DNA of 64,000 bases from an uncultured Alistipes sp. Its GTDB lineage: Bacteria > Bacteroidota > Bacteroidia > Bacteroidales > Rikenellaceae. Shown here in pieces: positions 25,433 to 34,186 of the stretch. Position 1 is the stretch's first letter. Every line of letters starts with the position of its first letter. The position numbers were made by a program, and so were the translations under genes. Below the pieces are notes generated by a model. That model saw only the letters and a program-made list of their open reading frames with translations, had not been told where the DNA came from and did not search any database. The DNA is taken from NCBI GenBank assembly GCA_937911745.1, contig CALDPX010000041.1:62001-126000 (forward strand), written 5' to 3'.

Positions 25433-25843
25433 ATGGAAGATAGGATAATCTACGAGAAGGACATACAACTGAGGGTGCGCTACAAGGAGACCGACCAGAT
25501 GGGGGTTGTGCATCACTCCAACTACCCCGTCTACTATGAGTATGCCCGTACGGAACTATTGCGCGAGAAGGGCTTTACCTATAAAATGATGGAAGAGGGT
25601 GGTGTTATGATGCCTGTTAGGGAGGTGGGTATGAAGTTTCTTACCCCCGCACTCTACGACGACCTGCTGACCATTAAGGTTATGATGCACAACATTCAGG
25701 GCGCACGCCTGCGCTTCGACCACGAGATTCGCAACCAGGCGGGCGATTTGGTCAATACGGGCTTTGTGGAGTTGGTGTTTGTCAATGCCACCACTCGTCG
25801 CCCCTGCCACGCCCCCGCGTGGTTCAAAACTCTATTTGAATAG
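25433..25843 (+). CDS. Acyl-CoA thioesterase, YbgC/FadM family
   Basis: A 136-residue hotdog-fold protein of the 4-hydroxybenzoyl-CoA thioesterase type: VRYKETDQMGVVHHSNYPVY holds the catalytic Asp region, followed by YYEYARTELLRE and a beta-rich end. Such enzymes hydrolyse acyl-CoA or acyl-ACP. It begins three bases after the FAD-synthetase-like gene, so the two are translationally linked. The frame ends at 25843. Confidence 0.9.
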   Translation: MEDRIIYEKDIQLRVRYKETDQMGVVHHSNYPVYYEYARTELLREKGFTYKMMEEGGVMMPVREVGMKFLTPALYDDLLTIKVMMHNIQGARLRFDHEIRNQAGDLVNTGFVELVFVNATTRRPCHAPAWFKTLFE

Positions 25844-25904
25844 GAGTATTGACTGTTGGAAATCGTTTGTAGCAGGGCGAAAAAATGAGAGTGACTAAAA
25901 AAGT

Positions 25905-25997
25905 TATTTTGTCGCCACTCTCGACCTTAAAATCCTCATTTACGCTTAGTAAAGTGAGGGTTTTCTGCTTTTGTAAGCCTATAATTTACTCTCTATC
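25905..25997 (+). repeat. Diverged hairpin element, copy C
   Basis: CCTCA (25934-25938) pairs with TGAGG (25955-25959) around TTTAC-GCTTA-GTAAA, the same loop plan as copies A and B, followed by TTTTCT and GCCTATAA as in copy B. The terminal inverted repeats are not recognisable. Confidence 0.5.
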
Positions 25998-26130
25998 CAT
26001 TGTGGGTGCAAATGTCTTATGAAACAAAGGTTAATGGTATATACAACTGCTTTGTCGCCAGCAAGATTAGTCAATCTTTGAGGTTTTACGTGGATATTGG
26101 TTTATGTTTACGACTTGGCAATAAAACTAC

Positions 26131-26161
26131 AATAGGGCGTGCAATTTTAGCACGCCCTATT
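26131..26161 (-). terminator. Hairpin terminator after the small lipoprotein gene
   Basis: AATAGGGCGTGC pairs perfectly with GCACGCCCTATT around a 7-base loop, 29 bases past the stop codon. The T run on the minus strand is short. Confidence 0.7.
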
Positions 26162-26190
26162 GCCATGAGGTAGTATCTTCCTCGTAGTGT

Positions 26191-26628
26191 CTACTCGGTA
26201 ATCCAATCGAGGATAATACCTACATAACCTCCCTCGGCAGTACTACGGAGGGTACAGCGGTTATTTTCGAGTTTTTCCACTTTGAGATTCTTATATGTTG
26301 TGTTGGACGATAAGGCAAGACCATAACTCTTAGCCAAAACGTCTACACTCTCGCCCAATACGGGTTCTTTCGAGAGTGTGAATTGCAAATACTTATCACC
26401 ACCGTCATCCATGATGCGGTAAGTAAGTTTCGACATGTTGAGATAGCACTGGTTTTTGCTCTCGTTGTATGCGTATTCAACTTGGCTCTCGCGATACAAG
26501 CCAGGCAGTTCCTGAGTCTCCATAAAACTATCCATAGCCTCCATCTTTTCGTCCACCTCGGGAGTTGGGTTACAAGATGCAACAGTCAGTGCTATGAGTG
26601 TTGCGAAAATATAAATCAATCGTTTCAT
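26191..26628 (-). CDS. Small lipoprotein of unknown function
   Basis: A 145-residue protein with a clear lipoprotein leader (MKRLIYIFATLIALTVASC). The mature part starts acidic, is Tyr/Asn-rich and contains two Cys (NQCYLN and NRCTLR), possibly a disulfide. I do not recognise a family. It follows the secreted M6 protease by 33 bases and probably shares its transcript, which makes a role as a partner or inhibitor of the protease conceivable, but nothing in the sequence shows this. Confidence 0.7.
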   Translation of the reverse strand: MKRLIYIFATLIALTVASCNPTPEVDEKMEAMDSFMETQELPGLYRESQVEYAYNESKNQCYLNMSKLTYRIMDDGGDKYLQFTLSKEPVLGESVDVLAKSYGLALSSNTTYKNLKVEKLENNRCTLRSTAEGGYVGIILDWITE

Positions 26629-26661
26629 AAATCTATTCTCTCTTAATGGTGTTTTTCGTTG

Positions 26662-28806
26662 TTATTGTACGCTGATGGTGCGATAGAGGTACTGCACATT
26701 GCCTTCGGTGTCGGTAACGGTAGCACACACTTCATATTTGCCGGCCGCGAGTTTGATGTAGGTTTCCTCGCTCTTCTTGCCGTTGATATACCACACAATA
26801 TCGTCTACTTCGCAATCAATGTTCTTAACACTCAAACGGATGAAGTCGCTACTCTTGTAGGTTGCCGACACATTGAGCGCCGACATGGGAACCAAAGCGG
26901 CAGTTTGGGTTGTTAAATCCAACTCATAGAGGTGTTCGTTGCTTCCCTTGCCATAAACTTTAATCAGGTAGTTGGTGTTGGGTTTGAGGGGAGCAATGTT
27001 GATATACTTATTAGAAATGCTCTTCCTCATTACAACCTCCTCGGTAGCTACATCGACACATTCCACTTCCCACTCGGTAAAATCGCTGTTGGCTGCTGAC
27101 CAATCAACCAGAATGTCGTATTGGCGAACGTCGTAGGCGAGTTCTTTGACCATTGCGTAGAAATGTATCTTATCGCCAACAATGGAGATGTTGTCCAAAT
27201 AGAAGGGGAGTTTTTCCTGATCCCAGTTTTGGAGCGAAGGAATGCCGTCGTATGACAGCGAAGTTACTCTCCTCGAACCTGGGAAGAACCAACCCTTGCT
27301 GGCCTCGGGACCCGCAGTGGGACTTGCCCTGAAAAGTTGTGCACACTGATGTCCGGGATCGCTGTTGATTTCGTGTTTTTGCCACTTGTTGTATACATCA
27401 TTATCCCAGTCGAGGTGATAGACGAGCATACCCTCACCACCCTGATAACCAAGGCGTTTATCTCCCGAGTGGAGGTATTCATCCCATTTGTAACCAGCAC
27501 TTCTCACTCGCGACTCGAAGAGGAAACACTCAGTTTTGTTTTCGTTTGCCCAAATGATATATGCCTCGTCATTGCTAATGTGGCTGATCTCATATCCACC
27601 AGTTTCGGTAATCTCTGTGGGGAATGCCCAACCGAGCAACCAGCGCTCGATGATGTTGTAGGTTGGGGGAGTACGGCTGAGGTTGAGGTAGTTTCCCGAG
27701 TTCATAATCGAAGCGTAGCTAAGACCAAAGCCCGCACCTCCGGTTGTGTCATACCAGTCGGGAAGTCCCAATGCGTGACCGAACTCGTGGCAGAAAGTAC
27801 CAATGTTACACATATCGCTGCCCGCATTGTTCATCAACTCCGATGAACAAGCATAGGTTACAAGTTGTTTGCCGTCGTAGACTGGATAACTTTTGTTCAA
27901 AACATTTTGATTGGGGTAAATCTCCCATTTGTGTGGCCATACCGACTCACCGGGACCACCCTCTGCTTCGTTGTGTCCAGCGTATACGATAAACACGAGG
28001 TCGATTTTGCCATCACCATCGCCATCGTATTGCGAGAAATCAACGCCACTCTCCTCTGCCAAATCGCAAGCGTCTACCACCTGGTAGGCAGGACGAGCAT
28101 CATCACCTCGGTTGTTGTTGCCGCCATAGTATTCGCGATTGTTAGGCAGGCAGAAAGGACCTACAACGTCGAAGTGTGGGGTAAATTTGCCGTTGGAAGC
28201 GTCTATGAAGTAGTCGCGTGTGGAACCATTGCTACCATTGTCCGAATAGTTCTCTTCGTTGAGCAGTTTCTCAAACTTGTCGCGAGCATTGGGAATGGTA
28301 AAACGAACGTCCGTATACTCTGCAAGTATTACAAGCAGTTTCCTTTCGCCCAACACTTCGCCACCCCAGTCGGCAATTTCAAGTGCCTTTTCGTTGGCTT
28401 CTGCTCGGTTGGAGGCTTGTTGTGCGCGTTTTGCAAATGCTCGGCTGGGTGAGTGCATCTCGCGGTTGAAGAGGGGATTGAAACCAATAGGACGCAAACC
28501 CACACTCTGCATAGCAATAGCCCTCTCCTCGTTTGATAGTTTATTGGTAGGACGTACCTTAACACCCGATGATGTGAGGCTGTTGTCCTTGATAGTTGCA
28601 TAACAAAAATCGCCCATATCATCCTCTACGACGGTGTATAAACCATCTACAAGGGTGTAGTGATGGAACTCGTCGCCAAAGCGCTCAAACAGAACAACGC
28701 TGCCATCGCTTTGTGTGCGCGACATAATACCTGGCTTTGCGGGGATTGCAAACGCTCCCGTTACAATTAAAATTGTGGTCAGATAGATTAATAGTACTCT
28801 TTTCAT
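26662..28806 (-). CDS. Secreted M6-family metalloprotease
   Basis: A 714-residue exported protease. The ATG at 28806 gives a signal peptide (MKRVLLIYLTTILIVTGAFA); the frame is open further upstream but would overlap the promoter. An immune-inhibitor-A-like M6 domain spans about residues 60-440 with the zinc site HEFGHALGLPD and a calcium-loop-like YDGDGDGKIDL. An FN3-like module follows at about 545-635, then an Ig-like domain to the end. Such proteases degrade host or dietary proteins outside the cell. No C-terminal sorting domain is apparent. Confidence 0.9.
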   Translation of the reverse strand: MKRVLLIYLTTILIVTGAFAIPAKPGIMSRTQSDGSVVLFERFGDEFHHYTLVDGLYTVVEDDMGDFCYATIKDNSLTSSGVKVRPTNKLSNEERAIAMQSVGLRPIGFNPLFNREMHSPSRAFAKRAQQASNRAEANEKALEIADWGGEVLGERKLLVILAEYTDVRFTIPNARDKFEKLLNEENYSDNGSNGSTRDYFIDASNGKFTPHFDVVGPFCLPNNREYYGGNNNRGDDARPAYQVVDACDLAEESGVDFSQYDGDGDGKIDLVFIVYAGHNEAEGGPGESVWPHKWEIYPNQNVLNKSYPVYDGKQLVTYACSSELMNNAGSDMCNIGTFCHEFGHALGLPDWYDTTGGAGFGLSYASIMNSGNYLNLSRTPPTYNIIERWLLGWAFPTEITETGGYEISHISNDEAYIIWANENKTECFLFESRVRSAGYKWDEYLHSGDKRLGYQGGEGMLVYHLDWDNDVYNKWQKHEINSDPGHQCAQLFRASPTAGPEASKGWFFPGSRRVTSLSYDGIPSLQNWDQEKLPFYLDNISIVGDKIHFYAMVKELAYDVRQYDILVDWSAANSDFTEWEVECVDVATEEVVMRKSISNKYINIAPLKPNTNYLIKVYGKGSNEHLYELDLTTQTAALVPMSALNVSATYKSSDFIRLSVKNIDCEVDDIVWYINGKKSEETYIKLAAGKYEVCATVTDTEGNVQYLYRTISVQ

Positions 28807-28869
28807 AATTAAAAATGTTGTTTTAGCCTTGCAAGATAAAAATTTTTCTTGATACTGCAAAACTCTACG

Positions 28870-28900
28870 CAAATATATTTTTTTATTGTGAAAATATCAA
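28870..28900 (-). promoter_or_regulatory. Promoter of the M6 protease gene
   Basis: On the minus strand TTG (28898-28900), a 20-base spacer and TATATTTG (28870-28877). Confidence 0.7.
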
Positions 28901-28932
28901 TCTTTTGGGATGGTATTTCCAAAGAAAAAACG

Positions 28933-28940
28933 TATCTTTG
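28933..28940 (+). promoter_or_regulatory. Promoter -7 element ahead of the histidine-degradation genes
   Basis: TATCTTTG lies about 100 bases before ftcD. The nearest TTTTG upstream is 25 bases away, longer than usual. No riboswitch is recognised in the leader. Confidence 0.55.
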
Positions 28941-29040
28941 AAAGTTATATTGCCGTGCCTTGGGTTTGGAGGCTGTCGGCATTTGAGAATGAGCGATTTT
29001 ATTGGATTTACTAACAAACATAAACTACTTTTTTAGCACA

Positions 29041-30735
29041 ATGAAAAGACTTATTGAGTGTGTTCCCAATTTCAGTGAGGGACGCGACATGGAGGTTATT
29101 CGTCAGATTACCGATTCGATTGAGAGTGTTGAGGGTGTAAAACTTCTCGATGTGGACCCAGGAAAGGCCACCAACCGCACAGTTGTGACCTTTGTGGGCG
29201 AGCCCGAAGCGGTTGTAGAGGCTGCTTTTAGGGGTGTGAAGAAGGCTTCGGAGGTTATTGATATGCGCTACCACCATGGCGAGCACCCCCGTATTGGTGC
29301 CACCGATGTATGCCCACTCGTGCCCGTTGCAGGTGTGACATTGGAGGAGTGCGCCCAGATGGCTCGCGCTCTTGCCGAGCGTATCGCAACCGAACTTGGC
29401 GTTCCTACCTATTGCTACGAGAGTGCTGCACTGCGCCCCGAACGTAAGAACTTGGCAGTGGTTCGCAAGGGCGAGTATGAGGGCTTGCAACAGCGCATTA
29501 CCCAGCCCGATGAGATGCCCGACTTTGGCGGAGGCGCGTGGACAGAGCAGGCTGCACGCAGCGGCGCAACCGTTGTGGGCGCAAGGGACTTTCTGATTGC
29601 GGTGAACTTCAACCTCAATACTACCTCCACACGCAGGGCAAACGCCATTGCATTTGATGTTCGCGAGAAAGGTCGCCCAATGAGGGATAAACCCATCGTG
29701 GGCAAGATTATGAAGGACGAGAATGGCAAGACCATAATGATTCCCGGCACGCTGAAAGGCTGCAAGGCTATCGGCTGGTATATAGAGGAGTATGGCATTG
29801 CTCAGGTGTCTATGAACATTACCGACATCGCTGCAACACCTCTTCACATCGCCTTTGAGGAGGTATGCAGGGCTGCGGCTGCTCGTGGTGTGAGGGTTAC
29901 GGGTACGGAGATTGTGGGACTTGTTCCCCGCTCGGCACTCTTGGAGGCGGGTAAGTACTTCCTCCGCAAACAGCAGCGTTCGCTCGGTATTACCGACCAA
30001 GAGATTTTGGATATCGCTGTTCGCTCGATGGGCTTGTCGGAACTCTGCCCCTTCAAACCCGAAGAGAAAATCGTTGAGAGCCTCATAGAGAAGGATAACG
30101 TCAAAAAAGGTCTTGTGGATTTGACCTGTGCAGGCTTTGCCGAGGAGACCTCGCGTGAGTCGCCTGCTCCCGGTGGTGGCTCCATTTCGGCATATATGGG
30201 CGCACTTGGTGCTGCTCTCGGCACTATGGTAGCCAACCTCTCGGCTCACAAACCAGGCTGGGATGAGCAGTGGGAGTTCTTCTCCGATTGGGCAGAGAAA
30301 GGCAAACGTGTTATGAACGAACTCTTGGCGCTGGTTGATGAGGATACCGATGCCTTCAACTGCATTATGGCAGTCTTTGGTATGCCCAAAGGCACCGATG
30401 CCGAGAAGGCTGCAAGGGCTGAGGCTATGGAGAAGGCAACCCTCTACGCCACCGAAGTGCCTTTGAAGACTATGAAAGCTTCGTTCCGCGCCTTCGAGGT
30501 GGCAAGCGAGATGGCAGAGAAGGGTAACCCCAACTCGGTGAGCGATGCAGGTGTTGGCGCACTTGCTGCAAGGGCTGCCGTGCAGGGTGCTTTCCTCAAT
30601 GTGAAGATTAATGCCGCAGGCTTGAAAGATCGCACAAAGGCTGAGGCTCTAGTTTCGGAGGCTGCCGAGATTGCTAAGGCGGCAGACGCCGAGGAGAAGA
30701 GAATTCTCGAAATTGTAAACGCAAAGATTAACTAA
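29041..30735 (+). CDS. ftcD: Formimidoyltransferase-cyclodeaminase (bifunctional)
   Basis: A 564-residue fusion of glutamate formimidoyltransferase (about residues 1-325; CVPNFSEGRD, GEHPRIGATD) and formimidoyl-THF cyclodeaminase (about 350-564; SPAPGGGSISAYMGALGAAL). It ends the histidine pathway by moving the formimino group of formiminoglutamate to tetrahydrofolate and releasing ammonia. The start is ATG 29041 (MKRLIECVPNFSEG); the open frame before it has no family similarity. It is the first gene of the cluster, 20 bases before hutU. Confidence 0.94.
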   Translation: MKRLIECVPNFSEGRDMEVIRQITDSIESVEGVKLLDVDPGKATNRTVVTFVGEPEAVVEAAFRGVKKASEVIDMRYHHGEHPRIGATDVCPLVPVAGVTLEECAQMARALAERIATELGVPTYCYESAALRPERKNLAVVRKGEYEGLQQRITQPDEMPDFGGGAWTEQAARSGATVVGARDFLIAVNFNLNTTSTRRANAIAFDVREKGRPMRDKPIVGKIMKDENGKTIMIPGTLKGCKAIGWYIEEYGIAQVSMNITDIAATPLHIAFEEVCRAAAARGVRVTGTEIVGLVPRSALLEAGKYFLRKQQRSLGITDQEILDIAVRSMGLSELCPFKPEEKIVESLIEKDNVKKGLVDLTCAGFAEETSRESPAPGGGSISAYMGALGAALGTMVANLSAHKPGWDEQWEFFSDWAEKGKRVMNELLALVDEDTDAFNCIMAVFGMPKGTDAEKAARAEAMEKATLYATEVPLKTMKASFRAFEVASEMAEKGNPNSVSDAGVGALAARAAVQGAFLNVKINAAGLKDRTKAEALVSEAAEIAKAADAEEKRILEIVNAKIN

Positions 30736-30755
30736 ACACTTTATCCTAAGACTAT

Positions 30756-32768
30756 ATGACACTCGAACAATTTCAGGCTGACCTGAGGGCGGGTATTCCC
30801 GATGTGCTTCCCGCTCCTAAGCCCTACGATACTACCGTAAACCACGCCCCCAAACGCAAGGAGATTCTCATGCGCGAAGAGAAGGTGTTGGCCATTAAGA
30901 ATGCTCTGCGCTACTTCCCCGAGAAGCACCATGCTGTGCTTGCTCCCGAATTTGCCGAGGAGTTGGAGAAGTATGGACGTATCTATATGTACCGCTTGCG
31001 CCCCGACTACGAGATGAAGGCTCGCCCCATTGATGAGTATCCCGCAAAGTGCCGACAGGCTGCGGCAATGATGCTCATGATACAGAACAATTTGGATAAA
31101 GCGGTGGCTCAGCATCCTCACGAACTTATTACCTATGGTGGTAATGGTGCGGTGTTCCAGAATTGGGCTCAGTATCGCCTTGCAATGAAGTACCTCTCGG
31201 AGATGACCGAGGAGCAAACTTTGGTTATGTATTCGGGACATCCTATGGGCTTGTTCCCCTCTTCGCCCGATGCACCTCGTGCGGTTATTACCAATGGTAT
31301 GGTTATTCCTAACTACTCCAAGCCCGATGATTGGGAGCGTATGAACGCTCTTGGCGTGTCGCAGTATGGTCAGATGACTGCCGGCAGCTGGATGTATATC
31401 GGTCCTCAGGGTATCGTTCACGGCACCACCATTACAGTGCTGAATGCAGGTCGCCGCCGTATGAAGGAGGGTGCAAAGGATTTGGGTGGTATGTTGTTCG
31501 TGTCGGCAGGCTTGGGTGGTATGTCGGGCGCACAGCCTAAGGCGGGCAATATCGCAGGCGTAGTCAGCATTGTTGCCGAGATTAACCCCGCAGCCGTTCA
31601 GAAACGCTACGAGCAGGGCTGGGTAGACGAGGTGCACACCTCGCTCGACGAACTCTTGGAGCGTGTGGCTGAGGCTCGCAAAAATAGAGAGGTTGTGTCG
31701 CTGGCTTACCAGGGCAACATCGTAGACCTCTGGGAGAGATTGGCAGACGAGGGTGTTGAGGTAGACCTCGGTAGCGACCAGACCTCGCTGCATAACCCCT
31801 GGGCGGGCGGCTACTATCCCGTTGGCTACTCCTACGAGGAGAGTAGGGTGATGATGGCAGAGGAACCCGAGAGATTCAAGGAGGCTGTGCAGGAGTCGCT
31901 GCGCCGCCACGCTGCTGCTGTCAATCGCTTGGCAGAGAGGGGTATGTACTTCTTCGACTATGGCAATGCCTTCCTCTTGGAGGCTTCGCGTGCGGGTGCC
32001 GATGTGGTGCTGCCCAATGGTAAGTTCCGCTATCCCTCCTATGTGCAGGATATTATGGGTCCTCTCTTCTTCGACTACGGCTTTGGTCCTTTCCGCTGGG
32101 TATGCACTTCGGGCAAGGAGGAAGATTTGGACAAGAGTGACGAGATAGCCGCTCGCGTGTTGGAGGAGATTAGAAAAGAGGCTCCCGAGGAGATTTGCGG
32201 TCAGCTGGATGACAATATCCACTGGATTAAGGAGGCGAAGAAGAACCGCCTTGTGGTGGGCTCTTCGGCTCGTATTCTCTATGCCGATAGCGAGGGACGT
32301 ATCAAAATCGCACGCGCCTTCAATGAGGCTATCGCCCGAGGCGAGATTTCGGCGCCCATTGTGCTGGGACGTGACCACCACGATGTGTCGGGTACCGACT
32401 CTCCCTACCGCGAAACGAGCAACATCTATGACGGTTCGGCATATACGGCAGATATGGCTGTGCAGAATGTCGTTGGCGACGGCTTCCGAGGTGCCACTTG
32501 GGTGTCGTTGCACAATGGCGGCGGCGTAGGTTGGGGTGAGGTTATCAACGGTGGCTTCGGTATGGTTATCGATGGCTCCGAGGAGGCTCGCCGCAGAATT
32601 GATAATATGCTCCTGTGGGATACCAATAATGGTATTGCACGCCGTAGTTGGGCTCGCAATGAGGGTGCAATGAGTGCCATCCGCCGCGAGATGGAGCGAA
32701 CTCCTCTGCTTAGGGTTACAATGCCCAATGTCGCAGATGATAAACTCATTGAGCAGTTTGTTAAGTAG
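30756..32768 (+). CDS. hutU: Urocanate hydratase
   Basis: A 670-residue enzyme converting urocanate to imidazolonepropionate with bound NAD+. Family signatures include GGLGGMSGAQPKAG, FDYGFGPFRWVCTSG (containing the conserved Cys) and GRDHHDVSGTDSPYRET followed by SLHNGGGVGWGE. It is longer than the roughly 560-residue proteobacterial form and belongs to the long variant seen in Bacteroidetes. It sits 20 bases after ftcD and 31 before the pectinesterase gene. Confidence 0.95.
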   Translation: MTLEQFQADLRAGIPDVLPAPKPYDTTVNHAPKRKEILMREEKVLAIKNALRYFPEKHHAVLAPEFAEELEKYGRIYMYRLRPDYEMKARPIDEYPAKCRQAAAMMLMIQNNLDKAVAQHPHELITYGGNGAVFQNWAQYRLAMKYLSEMTEEQTLVMYSGHPMGLFPSSPDAPRAVITNGMVIPNYSKPDDWERMNALGVSQYGQMTAGSWMYIGPQGIVHGTTITVLNAGRRRMKEGAKDLGGMLFVSAGLGGMSGAQPKAGNIAGVVSIVAEINPAAVQKRYEQGWVDEVHTSLDELLERVAEARKNREVVSLAYQGNIVDLWERLADEGVEVDLGSDQTSLHNPWAGGYYPVGYSYEESRVMMAEEPERFKEAVQESLRRHAAAVNRLAERGMYFFDYGNAFLLEASRAGADVVLPNGKFRYPSYVQDIMGPLFFDYGFGPFRWVCTSGKEEDLDKSDEIAARVLEEIRKEAPEEICGQLDDNIHWIKEAKKNRLVVGSSARILYADSEGRIKIARAFNEAIARGEISAPIVLGRDHHDVSGTDSPYRETSNIYDGSAYTADMAVQNVVGDGFRGATWVSLHNGGGVGWGEVINGGFGMVIDGSEEARRRIDNMLLWDTNNGIARRSWARNEGAMSAIRREMERTPLLRVTMPNVADDKLIEQFVK

Positions 32769-32799
32769 TAATTTCCGTACCAATAAAAAGATTTCTACT

Positions 32800-34143
32800 A
32801 TGAAACTCAATAGGATTTTAACTCTCGCAGCCACACTGCTTGTGATGATGGGTTGTAGCGAGACTCCAAACGATGAGGGTGGAGCTAATTCGGGTGGCAG
32901 ACTAACTGCCCCTACGGGTGTGGCTCTTGTTGAAGGCTCGCTGACGACCAATAGTGCAACTGTGCAGTGGGACGAGGTGGCAAATGCTGCGGGCTATAAG
33001 TACAATGTTGTGGGCAAAGGTGTGTCGGTAGCCTCGGGCGAAGTGACCCAGACCGAGGTGGCTCTGTCGGGACTCGAAAAGAGCACCGAATACTCCGTTC
33101 AGGTGATGGCTGTGGCTAAGGCTCCCTATCAGAACTCTCTGTGGAGCAACGTCTTGAAGTTCACCACACTTATGCGCAACCCATCGGATGCTGTGGGCTA
33201 CAATGTTGCTGTGTCGAAGGATGGCTCGGCTGACTATACCACTGTGCAGGCTGCTATCGACAACGCGCCGGGCAATCGCACCGAACCCTACGTTATCTAC
33301 GTTACGGAGGGTATCTATGATGAGAAGATATCCATCGGTCAGGGTAAGGATAATGTAGTGCTGGTGGGTGATGGAGCAGACAAAACCATCCTTACGCACG
33401 ATGGCTATCAGGGCGGTGGCGAGGATGTCTATTGCACGCTCTACATTCGTGGCAAACATATAACCGTTATGGATATGACAATCCGCAATACTCACCAAAA
33501 CAATACAGGCTCGGGCGACCAGGCACAAGCGGTTATGGTGCACTATGGCGACTATATTTCCTTCTTCGACTGCAACATTATGGGCTATCAGGATACTTTC
33601 TGGGGACGTAGTTCGGAGTCGAGGGTATATGTAAAGGATTGTTTGGTGGAGGGTAATGTGGACTTCATCTATGGCGGTAGTGTTATGCTGTTTGAGGATT
33701 GTCGGATTAATGTCAATCGCGACAAGGCAGCAATCACTGCCCCCTCTACCCCCGTTAGTGCTCCCTATGGCATTGTCTTCAAGGACTGCAATGTTACCAA
33801 CGACGCCAAGGGCTTCAATGGTGTTACCATATCGAAAATCTATCTCGGCAGGGCTTGGCACTATGGTGCCAAGAGCGTGTGGCTTGGTTGCACAATGCCC
33901 GCAACGCTCGATCCCACAGGCTGGATGGAGAATATGAGCGAGGATGTGAATGATGCGGATAAGATATTTGCCGAGTGGGGTTGCAACTACGCTTCGGCGG
34001 ATAGTGCCGACCTTGCCAAACGCACCAATGGTGGCAGGGCTCTCTCGGACGAGGAGGCTGCCCTCTACACCCACGAAAATATCTTTGCAGGGGTGGAGGA
34101 TTTGGCTAAGATGACCACCAAACCCTACATAAGCCTCGAATAA
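32800..34143 (+). CDS. Pectinesterase-family lipoprotein inside the hut cluster
   Basis: A 447-residue lipoprotein (lipobox LLVMMGC) placed between hutU and hutH. ATG 32800 gives the leader; the frame is open upstream inside hutU. A fibronectin III-like domain (about residues 38-125, TAPTGVALVEGSLTTNSATV) precedes a pectin methylesterase beta-helix with GYQDTFW, GNVDFIYGG and YLGRAWH, matching the catalytic Gln, Asp and Arg motifs (QDT, DFIxG, LGRxW). It would de-esterify pectin at the cell surface. Its link to histidine degradation is unclear; both act on diet- or host-derived nutrients. Confidence 0.88.
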   Translation: MKLNRILTLAATLLVMMGCSETPNDEGGANSGGRLTAPTGVALVEGSLTTNSATVQWDEVANAAGYKYNVVGKGVSVASGEVTQTEVALSGLEKSTEYSVQVMAVAKAPYQNSLWSNVLKFTTLMRNPSDAVGYNVAVSKDGSADYTTVQAAIDNAPGNRTEPYVIYVTEGIYDEKISIGQGKDNVVLVGDGADKTILTHDGYQGGGEDVYCTLYIRGKHITVMDMTIRNTHQNNTGSGDQAQAVMVHYGDYISFFDCNIMGYQDTFWGRSSESRVYVKDCLVEGNVDFIYGGSVMLFEDCRINVNRDKAAITAPSTPVSAPYGIVFKDCNVTNDAKGFNGVTISKIYLGRAWHYGAKSVWLGCTMPATLDPTGWMENMSEDVNDADKIFAEWGCNYASADSADLAKRTNGGRALSDEEAALYTHENIFAGVEDLAKMTTKPYISLE

Positions 34144-34186
34144 CCTATAAACAGACAATTAACCTTAAACAAAGAAGCAATATACA

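Larger units (their letters stand above)
25844..26190. other. Gene-free stretch with a diverged hairpin element
   Basis: I see no gene in these 347 bases. They hold hairpin copy C (25929-25964) with degenerate flanks and the terminator of the downstream minus-strand gene (26131-26161). Confidence 0.65.

Noticed and set aside
30741..32951. Long antisense frame opposite hutU (736 codons)
   Set aside because: hutU is unmistakable on the + strand; the antisense frame has no recognisable domain.
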